From contig NZ_CP084561.1 of NCBI RefSeq assembly GCF_021789315.1, positions 4,588,001 to 4,652,000 on the forward strand: a stretch of 64,000 bases of DNA. The letters are read 5' to 3'. This DNA comes from Arthrobacter sp. FW305-BF8 (lineage in GTDB: Bacteria; Actinomycetota; Actinomycetes; Actinomycetales; Micrococcaceae). The position numbers and the translations under genes are program-made. The notes under the pieces are model-generated. The model did not search any database, had not been told where the DNA came from, and saw only the letters and a list, made by a program, of their open reading frames with translations. Positions within the stretch are counted from its first letter, which is position 1. Every line of letters starts with the position of its first letter. Shown in pieces: positions 9,287 to 16,112 of this stretch.

Positions 9287-9427
9287 GACCCTGCGTCCCT
9301 TCTGCCCGGGAGCCGGGACCGCGGCATTGCGGCTGGGGAGCCCGTTCTAGCGCTGCACCCTATTTTGGCACTGCACGTGATTCTGGCAATGGGGCGGGCC
9401 ACCGGGAATGGCTGCCGGGGGAGCCGG

Positions 9428-9859
9428 CTAGACGTCGCCCCGCGGGCGCCACACCACCACGGCCTGGGAACGGGGCCGGGGGCGCTGGCCGCGCGCCAGG
9501 CTCACCACGTCGCCGGCGGTGCCGGCGGCGAAGATCCGGGATTCCAGCGGCTGACGACGGCGGGCCAGTTCGTTGGTCAGTTCGGCCACCCGGTGCTGCA
9601 GGGCGGCAACCTGGTTTTCGAGTTCCAGGATGCGTTTGATCCCCTCGAGCGAGACGCCCTCGTGGGACAGCCGCTGCACTTCACGGAGCCGGTTCACGTC
9701 CCGCTGGGAGTAGCGGCGGGACTTGCCCGGCGCCCGGCTGGGCGAGACGATGCCCAGCCGGTCGTACTGGCGGAGTGTCTGCGGGTGCATCTCGGCGAGC
9801 TCGGCGGCCACCGAGATGACGAAGATCGGCTGATCGAAGTTGATGTCCACGGCCGGCAC
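9428..9859 (-). CDS. hspR: Heat-shock repressor HspR (MerR family)
   Basis: MerR-type regulator of 143 residues that represses the dnaK operon in actinobacteria with DnaK as co-repressor. The winged HTH begins with FVISVAAELAEMHPQTLRQYDRLG and is followed by a RRYSQRDVNRLREVQRLSHEG segment and a dimerisation helix (residues about 65-95). The C-terminal tail is Arg-rich. It starts with GTG, is last in dnaK-grpE-dnaJ-hspR and lies 6 bases after dnaJ. Two HAIR sites, its known target type, precede dnaK. Confidence 0.95.
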   Translation of the reverse strand: MPAVDINFDQPIFVISVAAELAEMHPQTLRQYDRLGIVSPSRAPGKSRRYSQRDVNRLREVQRLSHEGVSLEGIKRILELENQVAALQHRVAELTNELARRRQPLESRIFAAGTAGDVVSLARGQRPRPRSQAVVVWRPRGDV

Positions 9860-9865
9860 CCGTCG

Positions 9866-10840
9866 CTAAAGCCGGGCTTTGGCTGCCAGGCCCTGGCGGA
9901 CGTCCGCGCCGGTAGTGGCTGCCGCAAATGCTTTCACGGCCTCCTCCGCTTCCTTGCTTAGGTTTTGCGGTACGGCGACGTCGATGGTCACCAGCAGGTC
10001 ACCGGTAGCCTTCGACGTCTTTACGCCGCGGCCCTTCACCCGGAGCGTGCGCCCCGACGGAGTACCGGCGGGAACGCGGACCCGGACATGTTCGCCGTCG
10101 ATCGTGGGAACCTCGATGTCGGCACCCAAAGCAGCCTCGGGGAAGCTGACGGGCACGTGGATCCGGAGGTTGTCGCCGTCGCGGGTGTAAAAGTCATGGG
10201 CCTTGACGTTGACCGTGACCAGCAGGTCACCGTTGCCCGCAGGGCCGTACTGGCCCTTGCCGCGGACGCGCACCTTCTGGCCGTCCTTGATGCCCGCGGG
10301 CACCCGGACGTCAATGACCTCGCCGTCCGGTTCACGCAGCCCGATGGTGGTGCCGCGGATGGACCCGGCGAAGGAGATGCTGGTGCTGGCCGTCCGGTCG
10401 GCGCCCTTCTGCGGGGCGCGCTGGTAGCCGGCCGGGCCGCCCCCGAAGCCGCCGCCAAACAGGTCGGCGAACTCGGGCGGGACGCCGCCAGCGGTGCTGA
10501 ACCCGCCGGGCTGGCGGCCGCCGCCGGTGAACAGGCCGCCGAAAAGGTCCTCGAAGCCGCCGTTCGCCGTGCTGCCCGCACCGTGCGGGGCAAAGCGCGC
10601 ACCGCCGCCCATGGCCCGGATGGCGTCATACTGCTGCCGCTCATCAGGATCCGACAGCACGGAGTACGCCTCGGAGATGTCCTTGAACTTCTTCTCCGCA
10701 GCACTATCCCCGGAGTTCGTATCAGGGTGGTACTGCCGAGCGAGCTTCCGGTAAGCCTTCTTAATGTCAGCGTCGGAAGCGTCCTTGGCAACACCAAGGA
10801 TCTTGTAGAAGTCCTTGTCCACCCAGTCCTGGCTAGCCAA
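9866..10840 (-). CDS. dnaJ: J-domain co-chaperone without zinc finger (DnaJ/CbpA type)
   Basis: Co-chaperone of 324 residues that stimulates the DnaK ATPase and hands over substrates. The J domain has DFYKILGVAKDASDADIKKA and the invariant HPD; a Gly/Phe-rich linker covers about residues 75-145; two beta-sandwich substrate domains follow (DVRVPAGIKDGQKVRVRGKG; VRVPAGTPSGRTLRVKGRG). There are no cysteines, so the four CxxCxGxG zinc repeats of classical DnaJ are missing, as in type B/CbpA proteins. It is nevertheless the J gene of the dnaK operon. A 59-bp palindrome separates it from grpE. Confidence 0.93.
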   Translation of the reverse strand: MASQDWVDKDFYKILGVAKDASDADIKKAYRKLARQYHPDTNSGDSAAEKKFKDISEAYSVLSDPDERQQYDAIRAMGGGARFAPHGAGSTANGGFEDLFGGLFTGGGRQPGGFSTAGGVPPEFADLFGGGFGGGPAGYQRAPQKGADRTASTSISFAGSIRGTTIGLREPDGEVIDVRVPAGIKDGQKVRVRGKGQYGPAGNGDLLVTVNVKAHDFYTRDGDNLRIHVPVSFPEAALGADIEVPTIDGEHVRVRVPAGTPSGRTLRVKGRGVKTSKATGDLLVTIDVAVPQNLSKEAEEAVKAFAAATTGADVRQGLAAKARL

Positions 10841-10865
10841 TGGCGTTTCCTTTCAAAAATCTGTG

Positions 10866-10924
10866 TCGAAATGGCAGTTCACAGCAATGTGGTTGCCCAA
10901 CACTGCTGCGAACTGCCATCTCGA
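10866..10924. repeat. Imperfect palindrome between grpE and dnaJ
   Basis: Arms pair over 59 bases: TCGA/TCGA outermost, then the perfect 10-bp ATGGCAGTTC (10871-10880) with GAACTGCCAT (10910-10919), then CAGCA/TGCTG. No T run follows on the minus strand. It could attenuate or process the heat-shock transcript so that dnaJ and hspR are made at a lower level, or it may be a dispersed palindromic element. Confidence 0.7.
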
Positions 10925-10935
10925 TGGGGGTAATG

Positions 10936-11616
10936 CTACGCGGGAACTGCGACGATGACCTGGGCTGCCCGGAGGACCCGCTCGCCTGACTTGTAGCCGG
11001 AGCGGAGCACCTGGCTGACGGTGTCAACCTCGATGTCATCGCCGGGCTGCTGGATGAGGGCCTCGTGGATGGTCGGATCGAACTCCACGCCGGTCTCATC
11101 GATGCGGGTCAGGCCGTACGTCTTCAGCGCGTTCTCCAGCTTGGTGGCGATCGCGGCGAACGGGCCGTCCGCGAGGTCACCGTGCTGGCGGGCAGCGTCG
11201 ACGTCGTCCAGCACCGGCAGCAGGGAGTTCAGGACGCCGACGACGGCCATCTCCCCTGCCACGGCACGGTCGCGTTCAACCCGCTTGCGGTAGTTGACGT
11301 ACTCGGCCTGCAGGCGGAGCAGGTCGTTCTTCAGCTCCGCCGCCTCGGCGCCGGTGGTTGAGCCCGTCGAAACCCCCTGCGCCACGGACTCCTCGGCGGG
11401 AACCTCGACCTGGTTGAGGATTTCCTCAGCCTGGGCGAGGGCGTCGCCGTCGGAATCCGCCGGGCTGGTGTCCGAGGACTGCCCGCCCTCCGGGTGCCGG
11501 GCCTCCCCGGTCACCGGGTCCACCTTGCGGTGGTCCCGGATGACCGGCTCGTCGCGGTTGCTGCTGCTCTGGTCTCGGGAAGAGTTGTGCTCTTCTTCGT
11601 TACCGTGATGCGGCAT
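10936..11616 (-). CDS. grpE: Nucleotide exchange factor GrpE
   Basis: Exchange factor of 226 residues that opens DnaK for ADP release. The first 75 residues are polar, low in complexity and probably disordered; a coiled-coil helix follows (LKNDLLRLQAEYVNYRKRVE), then the beta domain with the GrpE signature region (GVEFDPTIHEALIQQPGDD; VLRSGYKSGERVLRAAQVIV). It starts two bases after the dnaK stop, so the two are probably translated from one message. Confidence 0.96.
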   Translation of the reverse strand: MPHHGNEEEHNSSRDQSSSNRDEPVIRDHRKVDPVTGEARHPEGGQSSDTSPADSDGDALAQAEEILNQVEVPAEESVAQGVSTGSTTGAEAAELKNDLLRLQAEYVNYRKRVERDRAVAGEMAVVGVLNSLLPVLDDVDAARQHGDLADGPFAAIATKLENALKTYGLTRIDETGVEFDPTIHEALIQQPGDDIEVDTVSQVLRSGYKSGERVLRAAQVIVAVPA

Positions 11617-11618
11617 GG

Positions 11619-13496
11619 TTACTTCTTCTCTTCTTCGTCGACGATCTCGGCGTCGACGATATCCTCGTCAGCCTTGCCGTCGCCGCCTGCGGCACCACCA
11701 GCGGCACCTTCGGCACCGGCAGCACCGGTGGCGCCGTCCGGGGAACCTGCCTGGGCGTAGATGGCCTCGCCAAGCTTGGTCTGGGAAGCCTGCAGCTTCT
11801 CAAACGCGGTCTTGACGGCGGCGTCATCGGTCCCCTCGAGGGCCTTCTTGAGGGCGTCGACGTCGGCCTGGACCTCGGTCTTGACCTCTTCCGGCAGCTT
11901 GTCGCTGTTGTCGGCGATCAGCTTGTCCACGGAGTAGGCGAGCTGCTCTGCGGTGTTGCGGGTGTCGGTGGCCTCGCGGCGGGCCTTGTCCTCGGCTGCG
12001 TGCTCCTCGGCGTCCTTGACCATGCGGTCAATGTCTTCCTTGGAGAGCGCCGTGCCGCCGGTGATGGTCATGGACTGTTCCTTGCCGGTGCCCTTGTCCT
12101 TCGCCGAAACGTGAACGATGCCGTTGGCGTCGATATCGAAGGTGACCTCGACCTGAGGGACGCCGCGCGGAGCCGGTGCGATGCCGGTCAGCTCGAACGT
12201 GCCCAGCGGCTTGTTGTCGCGGGTGAACTCACGCTCACCCTGGAAGACCTGGATGGCCACGGACGGCTGGTTGTCGTCAGCCGTGGTGAAGGTCTCGGAC
12301 CGCTTGGTGGGGATGGCCGTGTTGCGCTCGATCAGGTGCGTCATGACGCCGCCCTTGGTTTCGATGCCGAGGGACAGCGGGGTGACGTCGATCAGGAGGA
12401 CGTCCTTGCGCTCGCCCTTCAGCACGCCGGCCTGCAGTGCGGCGCCCACGGCGACGACCTCATCCGGGTTGACGCCCTTGTTGGGCTCCTTGCCGCCGGC
12501 CAGTTCCTTGACCAGCTCGGAAACGGCGGGCATGCGGGTGGAACCGCCGACGAGCACGATGTGGTCGATCTCGGACAGCTTGATGCCGGCTTCCTTGATG
12601 ACGTCGTGGAACGGCTTCTTGGTGCGCTCGAGCAGGTCCTTGGTGAGGTCCTGGAACTTGGCGCGGGTCAGCTGCTCGTCCAGGTGGACCGGGCCGTCCG
12701 GGGTGACGGAGAGGTACTGCAGCGAGACGTTGGTGCTGGAGGAGGAGGAAAGTTCCTTCTTCGCCTGCTCGGCGGCTTCGCGGAGGCGCTGCAGGGCGAT
12801 CTTGTCCTTGGAGAGGTCGATGCCCTTGACCTTCAGCTGGTTCAGCAGGTAATCGACGACGCGGTTGTCCCAGTCGTCGCCGCCGAGGCGGTTGTCACCG
12901 GCGGTGGCGCGCACCTGGATGGTGGAGAAGTCGTCCTCGTCCTTGCCGACTTCGAGCAGGGAGACGTCGAACGTTCCGCCACCGAGGTCGAAGACCAGGA
13001 TGAGTTCGTCTTCCTTGCCCTTGTCCAGGCCGTAGGCCAGTGCGGCCGCGGTGGGCTCGTTGACAATGCGGAGGACGTTCAGGCCGGCGATCTCGCCGGC
13101 TTCCTTGGTGGCCTGGCGCTCGGCGTCGTTGAAGTAGGCGGGAACGGTGATCACAGCGTCGGTGACCTTTTCGCCAAGGTAGGACTCGGCGTCGTTCTTC
13201 AGCTTCATGAGGACACGGGCGGAGATTTCCTGGGCCGTGTACTTCTTGTCGTCGATGGCGACGGACCAGTCGGTGCCCATGTGGCGCTTGACGGAGGCGA
13301 TGGTGCGGTCGATGTTGTTGACCGCCTGGCGCTTGGCGATTTCACCAACCAGGACTTCGCCGGACTTGGAGAACGCAACGACCGACGGCGTGGTGCGGCC
13401 ACCCTCGGCGTTGGCAATAACGGTGGGCTCGCCACCTTCGAGAACGGAGACGACGGAGTTGGTGGTTCCGAGGTCGATACCTACTGCACGTGACAT
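11619..13496 (-). CDS. dnaK: Molecular chaperone DnaK (Hsp70)
   Basis: Hsp70 of 625 residues. The ATPase domain begins MSRAVGIDLGTTNSVVSVLE and contains the phosphate-2 loop ILVFDLGGGTFDVSLLEV and the adenosine motif IVLVGGSTRMPAV. The substrate-binding domain and helical lid follow, and the tail is rich in Gly/Ala with an acidic end (ending DAEIVDEEEKK). The frame is open back to an upstream ATG at 13559, but that start lies within the promoter and HAIR site; ATG 13496 gives the normal Hsp70 N-terminus. First gene of dnaK-grpE-dnaJ-hspR. Confidence 0.98.
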   Translation of the reverse strand: MSRAVGIDLGTTNSVVSVLEGGEPTVIANAEGGRTTPSVVAFSKSGEVLVGEIAKRQAVNNIDRTIASVKRHMGTDWSVAIDDKKYTAQEISARVLMKLKNDAESYLGEKVTDAVITVPAYFNDAERQATKEAGEIAGLNVLRIVNEPTAAALAYGLDKGKEDELILVFDLGGGTFDVSLLEVGKDEDDFSTIQVRATAGDNRLGGDDWDNRVVDYLLNQLKVKGIDLSKDKIALQRLREAAEQAKKELSSSSSTNVSLQYLSVTPDGPVHLDEQLTRAKFQDLTKDLLERTKKPFHDVIKEAGIKLSEIDHIVLVGGSTRMPAVSELVKELAGGKEPNKGVNPDEVVAVGAALQAGVLKGERKDVLLIDVTPLSLGIETKGGVMTHLIERNTAIPTKRSETFTTADDNQPSVAIQVFQGEREFTRDNKPLGTFELTGIAPAPRGVPQVEVTFDIDANGIVHVSAKDKGTGKEQSMTITGGTALSKEDIDRMVKDAEEHAAEDKARREATDTRNTAEQLAYSVDKLIADNSDKLPEEVKTEVQADVDALKKALEGTDDAAVKTAFEKLQASQTKLGEAIYAQAGSPDGATGAAGAEGAAGGAAGGDGKADEDIVDAEIVDEEEKK

Positions 13497-13539
13497 GTGT
13501 TGCTTCCTTCTTTCCGTGGAAACTGGGCTCGCCCACTTC

Positions 13540-13560
13540 CTTGAGCGATCTGCACTCAAC
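13540..13560. promoter_or_regulatory. HAIR operator 1 (HspR site), dnaK-proximal
   Basis: CTTGAGC, 7 bases, ACTCAAC: 12 of 14 arm bases match the HspR consensus CTTGAGT-N7-ACTCAAG. It touches the -10 hexamer of the likely dnaK promoter, so bound HspR would block polymerase. Confidence 0.85.
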
Positions 13561-13586
13561 TTTACCCAGCACGGAATTTAAGTCAA
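13559..13586 (-). promoter_or_regulatory. dnaK promoter (vegetative type)
   Basis: On the minus strand TTGACT (13586-13581) and TAAAGT (13564-13559) are 16 bases apart, close to the housekeeping -35/-10 pattern. Placed between the two HAIR sites and about 60 bases before the dnaK start. Confidence 0.65.
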
Positions 13587-13592
13587 TCCAAA

Positions 13593-13613
13593 CTTGAGTC
13601 AGGTTCGCTCAAC
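13593..13613. promoter_or_regulatory. HAIR operator 2 (HspR site), upstream of -35
   Basis: CTTGAGT, 7 bases, GCTCAAC: a second match to CTTGAGT-N7-ACTCAAG with two arm mismatches, lying just upstream of the -35 hexamer. Confidence 0.8.
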
Positions 13614-13648
13614 TTCGCTCCGGCGCAACACTCTCCGGACGCGCGAAA

Positions 13649-13686
13649 CCCCCGGTACCCGGCGGAATTCCGCGGATAACCGGGGG
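13649..13686 (-). terminator. Hairpin terminator between the acidic repeat gene and dnaK
   Basis: CCCCCGGT (13649-13656) pairs with ACCGGGGG (13679-13686), with an inner GCGGAATTCCGC palindrome. It lies 46 bases after the stop of the upstream gene and insulates the dnaK promoter from it. Confidence 0.65.
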
Positions 13687-13732
13687 CTCGTCGAGCTGGG
13701 AGTGGTTGATTTCGCCCAGCGTGAACGTGTGC

Positions 13733-14119
13733 CTAGCCTTCGGAGGAGGTGCCGCCGTCGCCCTTCTTCAGTTCTTCCGCAGCCCCCTTTTCCGGGGCGG
13801 CTCCGGCAGCACCGTAGTCGCCCTCCGGGTACTCGCCCTCCTCATCCCCGGGCAGCTCCTGGCCCACAGCTCCGGCCCGGCCGTAATCACCCTCCGGGTA
13901 CTCGCCTTCGTCCCGCTCAGCGGGGGCTCCGACCGCACCCGCATCACCGTAATCACCCACCGGATATTCGCCCTGGGGTTCGGTGGCTGCTTTCTCCCCC
14001 GCAATGCCGGCATCACCGTAGTCACCCTCAACGTACTGGCCGCTGTCCCCCTCGAGCGCCGGATTCTTGGAACCGGTGTGGGCCTTTCCCGCGGCGCCGG
14101 TCTCACTGTTTTCGGTCAT
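13733..14119 (-). CDS. Small acidic repeat protein, function unknown
   Basis: I do not recognise a family. The 128-residue product is soluble, strongly acidic and rich in Gly, Glu, Ala, Asp and Tyr. It carries four copies of a unit reading G(E/Q)YxxGDYGxAG, starting near residues 27, 50, 72 and 95, so the period is 22-23 residues. There is no signal peptide or membrane segment and no Cys; it is probably disordered. ATG 14119 has a clear GAAGGAG site. It is co-directional with and just upstream of the dnaK operon, separated by a hairpin. A stress or desiccation role is only a guess from composition. Confidence 0.8.
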   Translation of the reverse strand: MTENSETGAAGKAHTGSKNPALEGDSGQYVEGDYGDAGIAGEKAATEPQGEYPVGDYGDAGAVGAPAERDEGEYPEGDYGRAGAVGQELPGDEEGEYPEGDYGAAGAAPEKGAAEELKKGDGGTSSEG

Positions 14120-14256
14120 CGGTTGATCACTCCTTCGAAAGGACTGGGCGCGCCTGGTCCGGGCGCAGTGGCAGTCTACTCAGCTGGCGCAGGCAGCAAC
14201 AGGGGCCGGAGCGGCCGCGCCCTGCGCGTCGTGCCGGCAGCGACAACGCGGCCTGG

Positions 14257-14979
14257 CTACAGCCCGGCGAGATCCGCCAGTACGGCTATGTGGTGCTCGA
14301 ACAAGTCATCGGGCGCGGAAAAGGTGCCGGCGCCATACTGCCCGAACACTTCAAAACTGACAGCTCCAAAGAGTGACGTCCAAGCGAGGGTGCCCCGGGC
14401 CAGCAGGGCATCCGGAACCTCCACGCCCAGCTCGCGCCTGATCGCCTCGAGGTCAGCGGCCAGGGGTGCGGGCACCGCAACATTCCCGCGCCCGGCAAGC
14501 CGGCCGGCGCGGTGCGCCCCATCCAGGATGCGCACCAGGCCGATCACCACCCGCATGCCGGGTGCCGTGGTCCGTTCCGCGGGAGCCTGATAGCCCGGGA
14601 CCGGACTGCCGAACAGGAGTCCGTAGCGCGCCGGCTCACGGAGCGCCCATGCGCGGACAGCGCGGGCCAGCGCAGCGAAGCGTGCCTTGAAATCTTCCGG
14701 GGGGACGGACCCGACGGCGGCGTCCACCGCTTCCCCGAGGTCGTTGTAGGCATCTACGAGCAGGAGGGTCAGCAACTCGTCGCGGCTCCCGACGTACCGG
14801 TAGACGGCAGAGGAGACCACGCCGAGGTCGCGGGCGACGGCCCGGAGCGAGAGGGCGGCGGCCCCGTGTTCCGCCAGGTGCTGGCGGCCCAGCCGGATGA
14901 TGTCGGAGATGGTCTGCGCCCGGGCCCGTTCACGGGGCGTGCGGAGTCCCCCGCTGGCAGTCTGAGAAGTGGCTGACAT
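14257..14979 (-). CDS. TetR-family repressor
   Basis: Regulator of 240 residues. The HTH near residues 20-65 reads ISDIIRLGRQHLAEHGAAAL then AVARDLGVVSSAVYRYVGSR, typical of TetR; the C-terminal ligand half contains LVDAYNDLGEAVDAA, which resembles the WHG-type domain. It is divergent from a reductase-like gene, and the 158-bp gap holds two palindromes (AGAGCACTGCTCT and GAGAGCAGTGCTCTC) that are probable operators. TTGACA at 15013-15008 could be the -35 of its own promoter; that would put the transcript start very near the ATG. Confidence 0.9.
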   Translation of the reverse strand: MSATSQTASGGLRTPRERARAQTISDIIRLGRQHLAEHGAAALSLRAVARDLGVVSSAVYRYVGSRDELLTLLLVDAYNDLGEAVDAAVGSVPPEDFKARFAALARAVRAWALREPARYGLLFGSPVPGYQAPAERTTAPGMRVVIGLVRILDGAHRAGRLAGRGNVAVPAPLAADLEAIRRELGVEVPDALLARGTLAWTSLFGAVSFEVFGQYGAGTFSAPDDLFEHHIAVLADLAGL

Positions 14980-15019
14980 CAGCCCAGCATGGCATGAATC
15001 AGAGCGGTGTCAACAATTG

Positions 15020-15032
15020 AGAGCACTGCTCT
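15020..15032. promoter_or_regulatory. Probable TetR operator copy 1
   Basis: Perfect 13-base palindrome AGAGCACTGCTCT with a central base. It overlaps the start of the TTGACT hexamer (15032-15037) that could be the -35 of the rightward gene. Confidence 0.7.
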
Positions 15033-15066
15033 TGACTTTGACTGCCGGCAAGCGCATCCTTACTTC

Positions 15067-15081
15067 GAGAGCAGTGCTCTC
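15067..15081. promoter_or_regulatory. Probable TetR operator copy 2
   Basis: Perfect 15-base palindrome GAGAGCAGTGCTCTC. It shares the core AGAGCANTGCTCT with the first copy, 47 bases away, in the same intergenic gap between divergent genes. Confidence 0.7.
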
Positions 15082-15137
15082 ACACGGACACTTTGGCCCA
15101 CCGGGTCCGCCCGCAGCAGCTAGAAGGAGAACTTTCA

Positions 15138-16112
15138 ATGTCCGATCTTTATGTGGTCACCGGCGCCGGCCCCGTGGGCTGGACGGTGGCAGAGCAGTTG
15201 GCGGGGCAGGGCAAGCGGGTCCGGGTCCTCACCCGCTCAGGCAGCGGCCCCAACCACCCGCTGGTCGAGAAACTGCAGGCTGACGTGTCCAACCCGGACC
15301 TGCTCGGGGAAGCGTTCGCGGGCGCGGCGGCGGTTTTCCACTGTATCCACGGTTCGTCCTACAGCGCCGCCGCCTGGCAGCGGGAGCTGCCTGCCGCCGA
15401 GCAGGCGGTCCTGGCGGCGGCAGGCGAGGCGGGCGCCGTCGTCGTATTTCCCGAAAGCCTTTACTCCTACAGCAATCCGCAGGAGGTGATGACGGAACAC
15501 AGCCCCCGGGAGGCGACGGGCGGCAAGCGCGGCGTCCGCACGGCGCTGCTGCGGGCGCGGGAGGCGAGCGCCACGGGCACTGTGTCGGTGGTGGCGGGGG
15601 ACTTCTTCGGCCCGCGCGTCCGGATGGCCCATGCCGGCGAGCGCATGGTGGCCGCCGTGCTGGCCCGGCGGCTGCTGCAGGTGGTGGGCAGCGCCGACCA
15701 GCCGCACTCCTTCACGTACGTTCCCGACCTGGCAGCGGCGATGATCGGTGCCGCGGCCAAGCCTGGGCTGTGGAACCGGGTGCTGCACGCGCCCACCAAT
15801 CCCCCGCTCACGCAGCGCCGGATTGCCGAGGCCTTCGCCGCGGCTGCCGGGACACCCCTGCCGAAGATCCGGGCCGTGCCGGGCTGGGTCCTGCGCACAG
15901 CGGGGCTGTTCTCGCCTGACATGCGGGAACTCGGCGACATGCTCTACCAGTTCCAGCGGCCGTTCGTGATGGATTCAAGGGCCAGCGAGGAGGAACTGGG
16001 CTTGCGCCCGACTCCCCTGCACGAGGCAGCTAAGGCGACCGTGGAATGGTGGCGTTCCGAACTCACCGCCGGCACGGGACGGGCCCCGGCGGGGAGGGCG
16101 GCGGGAAGCTAG
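15138..16112 (+). CDS. NAD(P)-binding epimerase/reductase-like protein (atypical SDR)
   Basis: Rossmann-fold protein of 324 residues. The start reads LYVVTGAGPVGWTVAEQLAG with a GxxGxxG loop and RVRVLTRSGSG, as in NAD-dependent epimerase/dehydratase or NmrA-like proteins. A Tyr is present (LYSYSN) but the YxxxK pair of classical SDRs is not obvious, so it may be atypical. ATG 15138 has AAGGAGA at good spacing; an in-frame ATG at 15093 lies in the operator region. The divergent TetR gene probably controls it. Its TAG overlaps the stop of the convergent MMPL gene within GCTAGC. Confidence 0.85.
   Translation: MSDLYVVTGAGPVGWTVAEQLAGQGKRVRVLTRSGSGPNHPLVEKLQADVSNPDLLGEAFAGAAAVFHCIHGSSYSAAAWQRELPAAEQAVLAAAGEAGAVVVFPESLYSYSNPQEVMTEHSPREATGGKRGVRTALLRAREASATGTVSVVAGDFFGPRVRMAHAGERMVAAVLARRLLQVVGSADQPHSFTYVPDLAAAMIGAAAKPGLWNRVLHAPTNPPLTQRRIAEAFAAAAGTPLPKIRAVPGWVLRTAGLFSPDMRELGDMLYQFQRPFVMDSRASEEELGLRPTPLHEAAKATVEWWRSELTAGTGRAPAGRAAGS

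Noticed and set aside
9287..9427. Rifamycin-associated element upstream of the PEP-utilising gene
   Set aside because: I searched the gap by eye for the GGGGCTTGCGGCAAG-type inverted repeat and did not find it; only a weak GTGCAG repeat is present.
7946..9961. A 671-codon open frame antisense to the PEP-utilising gene and hspR
   Set aside because: It crosses an intergenic gap and two confident genes on the other strand; low-complexity Arg/Gly/His composition.
12000..13493. A 497-codon open frame antisense to dnaK
   Set aside because: It mirrors dnaK codon by codon, has no family features and no ribosome site; typical of antisense frames in high-GC DNA.
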